5,576 bases of DNA from assembly GCA_016928935.1 (NCBI GenBank), contig JAFGJU010000179.1, positions 1 through 5,576 of the forward strand, given 5' to 3'. Positions within the stretch are counted from its first letter, which is position 1, and each line of letters opens with the position of its first letter. This stretch comes from Candidatus Eiseniibacteriota bacterium. GTDB lineage: Bacteria > Eisenbacteria > RBG-16-71-46 > JAFGJU01. The notes beneath the pieces are model-generated. The model did no database searches. It was not told where the DNA came from and saw only the letters and a list, made by a program, of their open reading frames with translations. Position numbers and translations under genes: made by a program. Shown here piece by piece: positions 1 through 4,859 of this stretch.

Positions 1-50
1 CCCCCACATATGCCTTGCACTCTCCCTCCGCCTGGGTTAACTATATCGTT

Positions 51-1427
51 ATGTCCATCCTTCAGAAATACGTCCTCAAGGAGCACGTGTTCCCGTTCAT
101 AATGGCCTTCGCCGTCGTGACGTTTCTTCTCACGATGGACATGCTGTTCGACTACCTGGACCTCTTGATCGGCAAGGGCATACCCGGCTTCATCGTGCTC
201 CAACTGTTCATCTACGGCCTCGGCTGGATGATCGCCCTTTCAGTTCCGTGCGCCGTGCTGGTTGCCTGCCTCATGACGTTCGGCCGCCTTTCGCAGGACA
301 ACGAGATAGTGGCCCTGAGGTCGAGCGGCGTCAACGTGCTCTCGGTCATGACCCCGCCGCTCGTGGCGGCGGTCGGCCTGAGTGTCATTCTCGCCCTCTT
401 CATGAATTTCGTGCTGCCCGAGACGAACCACGCCTTCGCCAACCTGCTCATAGACATAGGCAGGAAGCGGCCGACCGCGCAGATAAAGGAGGGCGTGTTC
501 ATAGACGACTTCGAGGGCTACAGCATGCTGATCAGCAAGCTGGACGACAGGACAGGCAGGATGTCTAACGTCACAATCTACGACTTCCACGCCGGAAGCG
601 TGCCCACGACCATATTCGCCAAGAAGGGCCGGCTTTCGTTCTCGGAAAACCAGGACGTGCTGACGCTCGACCTGGAGGACGGAGAGATTCACGAGGTCCC
701 GGACGTGAACGAGCCCCGGAAATACAGGCGGCTAGTGTTCAAGACTCACGTCATAAACATCTCCAGCGTGGCGGACCAGCTGGAGCGCTCGGACAGGCAG
801 GTCAGGGGCGAGAGAGAGATGAACGTGGCCGGCCTCAAGGAGAGGATCAGGCAGCTTTCCACGCAGAAATTCCTTGTCAGGAGGACCCTCGTGCCCCAGG
901 TCAAGTCGATGGGCTACGACTCGTTCGACGAGTTCATGGACAAGTTCGGCCCGCCGAGCCTGTGGGGACTCATCAAGGACGCGGCCGGCTCCCTGGCGTT
1001 CTGGAGGCGCTGGGTTCCTGGCGGCGGCGGGGACACCGCCCCTCCCGAGTCCTACCTTCCGCGCGGGATCCAGTTCTCCATGATGGAGCTCCAGGCCCTG
1101 GACAAGCAGATAAACTCGTTCAAGGTGGAAATCCACAAGAAGTTCTCGATTCCGTTCGCGTGCATAGTGTTCGTACTGGTGGGCGCTCCGCTGGGCATGA
1201 GGGCGCGAAAGAGCGGCCTGGCCATAGGGTTTGCCAGCATGGGCTTCTTTGTGTTCTACTATCTGTTCCTGCTGGGCGGAGAGCAGCTGGCGGACAGGAG
1301 GCTCCTCCCGCCCGGGCCCGCGGTCTGGATGCCAAACGTGGTCCTGGGAGCACTGGGAATCATCCTGACGCTCAGCGCGTGCGAGCTCATAGATTTCTCG
1401 CGTCTCAGGAGGCGGCAAAGGTCGTGA
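51..1427 (+). CDS. lptF: LptF-like LPS export ABC transporter permease (YjgP/YjgQ family)
   Basis: Predicted inner-membrane permease of the LptB2FGC complex, which pulls lipopolysaccharide out of the inner membrane and passes it to the periplasmic Lpt bridge. The 458-residue protein opens with the family signature MSILQKYVLKEHV. I see three N-terminal membrane helices (about 15-32, 46-76, 96-120), a periplasmic beta-jellyroll (about 138-243), then three C-terminal helices (about 364-383, 388-409, 424-446). The conserved EIHKKFSIPFA...GAPLG stretch marks the entry to helix 4. It is about 90 residues longer than usual LptF/LptG because of a segment at about 256-340 with a glycine/proline-rich part (PGGGGDTAPPE). 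The ATG at 51 fits family N-termini, although no good Shine-Dalgarno precedes it. The frame is open to the window edge and an in-frame TTG sits at 15. Its stop overlaps the lptG start by 4 bases. Family assignment is firm; LptF rather than LptG rests on gene order and is less certain. Confidence 0.9.
   Translation: MSILQKYVLKEHVFPFIMAFAVVTFLLTMDMLFDYLDLLIGKGIPGFIVLQLFIYGLGWMIALSVPCAVLVACLMTFGRLSQDNEIVALRSSGVNVLSVMTPPLVAAVGLSVILALFMNFVLPETNHAFANLLIDIGRKRPTAQIKEGVFIDDFEGYSMLISKLDDRTGRMSNVTIYDFHAGSVPTTIFAKKGRLSFSENQDVLTLDLEDGEIHEVPDVNEPRKYRRLVFKTHVINISSVADQLERSDRQVRGEREMNVAGLKERIRQLSTQKFLVRRTLVPQVKSMGYDSFDEFMDKFGPPSLWGLIKDAAGSLAFWRRWVPGGGGDTAPPESYLPRGIQFSMMELQALDKQINSFKVEIHKKFSIPFACIVFVLVGAPLGMRARKSGLAIGFASMGFFVFYYLFLLGGEQLADRRLLPPGPAVWMPNVVLGALGIILTLSACELIDFSRLRRRQRS
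1407..1412 (+). promoter_or_regulatory. Shine-Dalgarno for lptG inside the end of lptF
   Basis: A perfect AGGAGG lies 11 bases before the GTG at 1424. It supports that GTG, and not a further-upstream codon, as the lptG start, and fits translational coupling across the 4-base overlap. Confidence 0.75.
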
Positions 1428-2500
1428 GAATCCTCGACAAATACGTCCTGAGAGAGTTCCTGGTGGCCTTCTCGCTGGCCTTGCTGTTCTTCATGGCCAT
1501 CTTCGTGGTGGTCGACCTTTTCGAGAAGATAGACACGTTCATAGACTACAAGGCGCCGCCGCTCTCCGTGGCCCGGTTCTACCTCTACGGCATGCCCTAC
1601 ATCGTGATCCTGGTCCTGCCCGTGGCCATGCTGCTGTCGTGCTTTCTGACCTTCGGGCAGATGGCCAGGCGTAATGAGCTAATGGCCATGAGCGTCTCGG
1701 GCGTGGACTTCCTGCGCACGATGGCCCCGGTCCTAATGCTGGCGCTTCTGTGCTGCGGGTTCTCTCTGGCCCTGGGCGAGCTCGTCGTGCCCGCCTGCAA
1801 CAAGGCCAAGGAAGACACGATGAGGACAGTCATCAAGAAGATGCCCCCCTCATCCACCACGAGGCGCGCGAACGTGAACTACCTGGGAACAGGAGGCCGC
1901 ATCTTTCTCATCAAGCTGTACGACTCTGTCGAGAAGTCGATGAAAGAGGTGGTCATCCAGGAGTTCGGCAGCAACACACTGGAGCGGCGCATAGACGCCG
2001 CCGAGGCCAGATGGGACGGCACTCAGTGGGTGTTCGAGAACGGGATGATAAGGTCGTTCGAAGGCGGAGTGGAGCGGGCGTCCCAGTTCAGCACGCTGAC
2101 CATCCCGGGTCTGCGGGAGACGCCGGAGGATTTCGCGAAGCAAGAGGCCGAGCCGGACGAGATGAACTTCGTCCAGCTGACGAGATACGTGAGCAGGGTC
2201 AGGGAGAGCGGCGGGAGGATTCAGAAGTACCTCGTGGAGCTCCACATGAAGCTGGCCTTTCCTCTCACCAACTTGATAGTCACCCTGGTGGGCGCTTCCC
2301 TTTCCACTCGCGTGAGGAGGGGCACCCTGGCGCTGGGGTTCGGCCTGAGCCTCCTCATCAGCTTCACGTACTACGGTTTCATCAAGACCGGACAGGCCCT
2401 CGGGCACAGCGGCGCGCTGCCGCCGTTCGTGGCGGCCTGGATGGGAAACGTGTTCTTCGGCGGGCTGGGGATATTCTTGCTGCTGAGGGCGCGCAGGTAG
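1424..2500 (+). CDS. lptG: LptG-like LPS export ABC transporter permease (YjgP/YjgQ family)
   Basis: Second permease of the LptB2FGC lipopolysaccharide extractor, expected to pair with the LptF-like protein encoded just upstream. The 358-residue length is typical of the family. The N-terminus MRILDKYVLREFL is the family hallmark. Membrane helices are visible at about 12-31, 52-77, 98-120, 274-293, 299-320 and 336-354. A periplasmic beta-jellyroll lies at about 135-232. The family's TPEDF motif follows at 233-237, then EMNFVQLTRYV and the VELHMKLAFPLTNLIVTLVG stretch leading into helix 4. The GTG start at 1424 shares its bases with the lptF stop (GTGA overlap) and has a strong AGGAGG upstream, so the two genes are almost certainly co-transcribed. 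Unlike its partner it lacks the long insertion after the jellyroll. The symbol is assigned by position in the pair; LptF and LptG are homologous and could be swapped. Confidence 0.92.
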   Translation: MRILDKYVLREFLVAFSLALLFFMAIFVVVDLFEKIDTFIDYKAPPLSVARFYLYGMPYIVILVLPVAMLLSCFLTFGQMARRNELMAMSVSGVDFLRTMAPVLMLALLCCGFSLALGELVVPACNKAKEDTMRTVIKKMPPSSTTRRANVNYLGTGGRIFLIKLYDSVEKSMKEVVIQEFGSNTLERRIDAAEARWDGTQWVFENGMIRSFEGGVERASQFSTLTIPGLRETPEDFAKQEAEPDEMNFVQLTRYVSRVRESGGRIQKYLVELHMKLAFPLTNLIVTLVGASLSTRVRRGTLALGFGLSLLISFTYYGFIKTGQALGHSGALPPFVAAWMGNVFFGGLGIFLLLRARR

Positions 2501-2517
2501 GGCGTGAACGGACACCC

Positions 2518-2666
2518 GGCGCGGCCGGCTCGTGCGTTGAATCAGCGACTTTGGGCTCGCTCGAATCGCAGGGGCGAAAGCTCCACCCGCCCGTGCGCGG
2601 AATCAGCGGGTACCGGGAGAGAGGTCGGGGTGTCTCTCCAGCTCGGGCCGCGCCTGCGCGGAATCA
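2518..2666 (-). repeat. Three direct repeats with a 61-nt pitch, anchored at the thiE stop codon
   Basis: Three copies of a 27-nt element lie at 2640-2666, 2579-2605 and 2518-2544. Read on the minus strand, each begins with TGATTC, and copies 1 and 2 share TGATTCCGCGCA. The first TGA is the thiE stop codon. By eye, copies 1 and 2 agree at 22 of 27 positions, and copies 2 and 3 at 19 of 27. Copies 2 and 3 also share CGC just before the TGA. The starts are spaced exactly 61 nt apart, and the ~34 nt between copies are unrelated. Copy 1 contains a near-perfect inverted repeat, CCGCGC/GCGCGG (2648-2661). The element fills most of the gap between the convergent lptG and thiE genes. Origin is unknown; decayed tandem duplication is the simplest reading. 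Confidence 0.6.
2616..2661. terminator. Tandem hairpins between convergent genes, possible terminator without a U-tract
   Basis: Two inverted repeats lie just past the thiE stop. GGAGAGA (2616-2622) pairs with TCTCTCC (2633-2639) around a 10-nt loop. CCGCG (2648-2652) pairs with CGCGG (2657-2661) around a 4-nt loop. The position between convergent transcripts suits a terminator for either strand. Neither hairpin is followed by a run of T on either strand, so intrinsic termination is only a guess. Confidence 0.3.
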
Positions 2667-3335
2667 ACCCGATCGCTGCTCCTCGCGGCCAGGCCGGCCC
2701 CGCCTTTTGGCGGCCTCAATGATTCTGCGGAGCTCGCGCGCGGCCGTGCCGGGGTCCTGTGCGCGCATCAGCTCCGAGATGAACGCGAGCCCGTCCGCCC
2801 CGGCCGCCAGAGCCTCCGCCGCGTTGCTTCTGGTGAGACCGCCTATTGCCACCAACGGCAGCTTGACGCTCGCCCGGATCAGCCTCAAGCCTTGAATTCC
2901 CATCAGCGGCACGTCCGACTTGGTGCCGGTCGGAAAGACCGCGCCAGCTCCGACGTAGTCGGCTCCGTCCTCTTCCGCCTCCAGAGCTTCGGTCGCCGTG
3001 CTGACGGACATCCCTATCACGGCGCGCTCGCCCATGAGAATCCTCGCGTCAGTCACGCGCACGTCGTCCTGGCCGACGTGGACGCCGTCGGCGCCCGAGA
3101 GAAGCGCAACGTCCAGCCTGTCGTTTATTATGAGGGGGACTTTGCTCTGGGCCAGAGCGTCGCGCATCGCCCGCGCTCTCCTGAGGAACTCGCGCGAAGC
3201 CAGGCGCTTGGCCCTGTACTGCACCACCGACGCTCCGTTGTGAGCAAGCGACTCCGCCACGGCCGCCGGGTCGCGCCCTCCGAGGAGCTCCTCGTCCACG
3301 ATGGCGTAGAGGCTGAGGTCCATGTCAGCGGGCAT
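2664..3335 (-). CDS. thiE: Thiamin phosphate synthase ThiE
   Basis: Joins HMP-PP with 4-methyl-5-(hydroxyethyl)thiazole phosphate to give thiamin phosphate (EC 2.5.1.3), in the cytoplasm. The 223-residue length matches stand-alone ThiE. The TIM-barrel signatures are in order: QYRAK (39-43), the pyrophosphate/Mg site IINDRLDVALLSGADGVHVG (N71, D72) then QDD (D91 matching the second Mg ligand), IGMS (S110), GAVFPTGTKSD (T138, K139) and AIGG (163-166) with GADGLAF. The usual GPxFPT proline is alanine here (A132), a mild deviation. I chose the ATG at 3335 because GAGGTG lies 4 bases upstream and the alignment begins there; the ATG at 3323 lacks such a site, and an in-frame GTG at 3392 would add a non-conserved tail. 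It follows thiD2, the preceding step in the pathway, after a 199-bp gap. Its TGA stop lies inside the first copy of a 61-nt-pitch repeat. Confidence 0.95.
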   Translation of the reverse strand: MPADMDLSLYAIVDEELLGGRDPAAVAESLAHNGASVVQYRAKRLASREFLRRARAMRDALAQSKVPLIINDRLDVALLSGADGVHVGQDDVRVTDARILMGERAVIGMSVSTATEALEAEEDGADYVGAGAVFPTGTKSDVPLMGIQGLRLIRASVKLPLVAIGGLTRSNAAEALAAGADGLAFISELMRAQDPGTAARELRRIIEAAKRRGRPGREEQRSG

Positions 3336-3339
3336 TCCG

Positions 3340-3352
3340 CACCTCACAGGAG
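3340..3352 (-). promoter_or_regulatory. thiE ribosome-binding leader, shared with thiD2
   Basis: Read on the minus strand this is CTCCTGTGAGGTG, ending 4 bases before the ATG at 3335. GAGGTG is a good anti-Shine-Dalgarno match and decides the thiE start. It matches the thiD2 leader at 12 of 13 positions. Confidence 0.65.
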
Positions 3353-3366
3353 TCACAGGGCCTGAG

Positions 3367-3381
3367 GCCGCGGAGAGCGGC
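3367..3381. other. Short hairpin in the thiE 5' leader
   Basis: GCCGC (3367-3371) and GCGGC (3377-3381) form a 5-bp stem with a 5-nt loop, upstream of the thiE ribosome-binding site. It could affect leader structure, but stems this short are common in GC-rich DNA. I see no TPP-riboswitch core around it. Confidence 0.25.
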
Positions 3382-3460
3382 GTCACCACCACGCCCGCGT
3401 CCCGGCTCAGCAGGCGGGGCCAAGCAGCAGACGAGCCTCAGCCCCATGCACTGCGGCACA

Positions 3461-3554
3461 GCGGCCGTGAGCCTCACCGGCCCTCGACGTACGGCCCCGG
3501 CGCATCCGAGCCGCGACACTCGGCGGCCGTGAGCTCACCGGCCCTCCGCGTGCG
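3461..3554 (-). repeat. Direct repeat pair echoing the thiD2 3' end (61-nt TGA-to-TGA pitch)
   Basis: Two copies lie at 3523-3554 and 3461-3493. Inside the core, 24 and 25 nt are identical except for one inserted base; the copies extend with three more mismatches to 32-33 nt. On the minus strand the core reads GAGGGCCGGTGA, then GCTCAC or GGCTCAC, then GGCCGC. The right-hand copy contains the last codons (Glu-Gly-Arg) and the TGA stop of thiD2, so the left-hand copy is an untranslated echo of that gene end. GTGAGCTCAC is a perfect palindrome in one copy, and the inserted base in the other falls at its centre, keeping the arms. Best read as a tandem duplication of about 61-62 bp whose remaining bases have diverged. 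Confidence 0.7.
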
Positions 3555-3984
3555 CCAGAAGAGCCACTATCTCCTTCTCCAGCGTGTAGAGCTCGAACCT
3601 GCGCTGCTTGAAACCGTTTGACAGCTCCGCGTCCAGGAGCGCCGACATCTCTTCCAGCACTCTCAGACCCTCCTCTGCCCTCTTTAAGTTGGCCGAGACC
3701 AGCCCGGCCGCGTCTTTTCTGTCGGAGGAATCGGTGGTGCTCAGGGCCTTCCCCACGTCGGCGTCGCTGTCCCTGGCTGCGGTGAGCTCGGCCGCCGAGC
3801 CGCCCAGTTGGTGCGTGGCCTGTCTTACGAAATGTCTGACCGCCTTCAGCCTCTGCGTGAGGCCGGGTTCGTCCAGCATGAACCTGGCGACCTCTTCCAC
3901 GACGCGCACGCCCTCCGACACGCGGTTCGAGTTGGCGTCAATCGCCCTGAGCATTTTCTGAGAGAGGCGGCCGGAGGTTCCCAA
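3535..3984 (-). CDS. thiD2: Stand-alone ThiD2-type HMP-P kinase (ThiE-associated domain)
   Basis: Matches the alpha-helical domain best known fused to the N-terminus of ThiE in several bacteria, reported as a monofunctional hydroxymethylpyrimidine phosphate kinase (HMP-P to HMP-PP) unrelated to canonical ThiD. Family signatures in this 149-residue protein are IDANSNRVSEGVRVVEEVARF (15-35), RDSDADVG (71-78), SANLKRAEEGLRVLEE (97-112) and YTLEKE (133-138). Residues 16-32 and 97-113 look like an internal repeat (9 of 17 identical, sharing AN, R, EG, RV and EE). The TTG at 3984 is preferred because GAGGTG lies 5 bases upstream; the ATG at 3954 starts nearer the conserved part but has no such site. 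It precedes thiE, in the same order as in fusions, and is in a different reading frame from it with 199 bp between, so this is a separate gene and not an obvious broken fusion. The kinase role is inferred from the family. Confidence 0.82.
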   Translation of the reverse strand: MGTSGRLSQKMLRAIDANSNRVSEGVRVVEEVARFMLDEPGLTQRLKAVRHFVRQATHQLGGSAAELTAARDSDADVGKALSTTDSSDRKDAAGLVSANLKRAEEGLRVLEEMSALLDAELSNGFKQRRFELYTLEKEIVALLAHAEGR

Positions 3985-3989
3985 ACGAA

Positions 3990-4002
3990 CACCTCACTGG
4001 AG
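3990..4002 (-). promoter_or_regulatory. thiD2 ribosome-binding leader, shared with thiE
   Basis: Read on the minus strand this is CTCCAGTGAGGTG, ending 5 bases before the TTG at 3984. It supports the unusual TTG start and differs by one base from the leader of thiE. Confidence 0.6.
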
Positions 4003-4054
4003 GACAAGTCAGCGGAAGGAAAGCGGAGTAGAACTTCGGTTCCAGGGTCGTCCG

Positions 4055-4783
4055 TCACTGGTGCGAGGCCGTTATCCTGCCTTCCTTGAGCACGCACAGC
4101 ACGGGGACCGAATCCACTCGCGAACAGACTTCGAGGTCGAGACCGAATCCCAGCTCAAGAAGGAACTTTCCGTGGGATGAGCCGGACACCATCCCGTAAA
4201 TGTCGCCTCCCCACTTCTCGTACAGGGCCAGGGCCGCCTTCGCCCCGTCGTTGAGCTCCCAAGCGTCCGCGTGAGTCTTCTCGAGGCCGTGCGCCACCAT
4301 TCCGGCGCACACGGAGTCCTCCAGGGAGAACCTGCCGCTTGTCCCGGAACACAGTATGACCGGTTCAACGCCCTGCGAGCCGAGTGTCGCCACGACCTGA
4401 CCGACGTTGACGAAAGAACAAACCAGTTGTTCTTCGGCCTTTATCGCCCTGGACATGAGCTTCGTGCCGTTGTTGCTGGCAAAAACGAGCGTCTTCCCGG
4501 CCACCGCCTCGCGGGTGTATTCGAGCGGCGAGTTCCCCAGGTCGAAGCCGCTCACCTTCTTGCCGTCTCTCTCCCCGCACAGGAGCGTGCTCTCCCTGTC
4601 CAGAGACGACATCAGCTTGGTGGCCGCCTCGACCGTGCCCGCGGGTATTATCTTCTCAGCCCCGTTCAGCAGGGCGTAGGCGATGGTCGTGCAGGACCTC
4701 AGGACGTCGATGATCACGACGACTCTGCCCTTGAGAGACGCCTCCGTCACTTCCGACGGCGTGAAATAACAATCCAGCTTCAT
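4055..4783 (-). CDS. comB: ComB family 2-phosphosulfolactate phosphatase-like protein
   Basis: ComB is a Mg-dependent acid phosphatase (EC 3.1.3.71) that converts 2-phosphosulfolactate to sulfolactate in coenzyme M synthesis of methanogens; many bacteria that make no coenzyme M carry homologues of unproven substrate. The 242-residue protein is full length. Family motifs are VIIDVLRSCTT (23-33), CGERDGKKVSGFDLGNSP (69-86), FASNNGTK (101-108), CSGTSGRFSLEDSVCAG (145-161), SSHGKFLLELGF (202-213) and a C-terminal CSRVDSVPVLCVLKEGRI. The ATG at 4783 matches the family N-terminus (MKLDCYFTP) though only a weak purine stretch precedes it. It lies 76 bp after accC and 70 bp before thiD2, probably in one transcript. 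No ComA, ComC or ComDE gene is in the window, so the coenzyme M or sulfolactate role is not supported here. Family membership is confident; substrate is not. Confidence 0.88.
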   Translation of the reverse strand: MKLDCYFTPSEVTEASLKGRVVVIIDVLRSCTTIAYALLNGAEKIIPAGTVEAATKLMSSLDRESTLLCGERDGKKVSGFDLGNSPLEYTREAVAGKTLVFASNNGTKLMSRAIKAEEQLVCSFVNVGQVVATLGSQGVEPVILCSGTSGRFSLEDSVCAGMVAHGLEKTHADAWELNDGAKAALALYEKWGGDIYGMVSGSSHGKFLLELGFGLDLEVCSRVDSVPVLCVLKEGRITASHQ

Positions 4784-4859
4784 CTCATCCGACCCATCTC
4801 TGCGGCGGGCCGTGCGGCCATCCGGACCGCCTCCGCGCCCGCTTCTCCCAGGGTCCGCC

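Noticed and set aside
15..50. lptF start at TTG 15, or an upstream gene ending in the first 50 bases
   Set aside because: The family N-terminus begins at the ATG at 51. All three plus-strand frames are open at the left edge, and one ends at TAA 38-40, but 50 bases are too few to claim a gene.
2518..2666. CRISPR array (about 27-28 nt repeats, 33-34 nt spacers, 61-nt pitch)
   Set aside because: The pitch is like type I arrays, but the repeats agree at only 19-22 of 27 positions, there are only three, the first contains a gene's stop codon, and no cas gene or leader is visible.
2700..2713. CCGCC-TTTT-GGCGG hairpin as a terminator
   Set aside because: The stem is only 5 bp, it lies inside the thiE coding region, and no T-run follows it.
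1750..2895. Long open frames overlapping lptG and the intergenic region on either strand
   Set aside because: They are out-of-frame or antisense readings with low-complexity Arg/Gly/Ala-rich translations, a usual result of GC-rich codon structure, and match no family I recognise.
3336..3392. Longer thiE starting at GTG 3392
   Set aside because: It would add 19 residues not seen in ThiE and would skip the good ribosome-binding site ahead of the ATG at 3335.
3336..3534. TPP riboswitch ahead of thiE
   Set aside because: I looked on the minus strand for the CUGAGA and ACC..GAACCUGAUC-type core and did not find it; the region is explained in part by the direct repeat.
3393..3534. thiD2-thiE as a single fusion gene broken by a frameshift
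   Set aside because: The two frames are separated by a 142-bp non-conserved stretch, each gene has its own GAGGTG ribosome-binding site, and thiD2 ends naturally after its YTLEKE region.
4784..4859. Promoter between accC and comB
   Set aside because: The 76-bp gap is GC-rich and I see no -35/-10 pair on the minus strand; read-through from accC is the simpler view.
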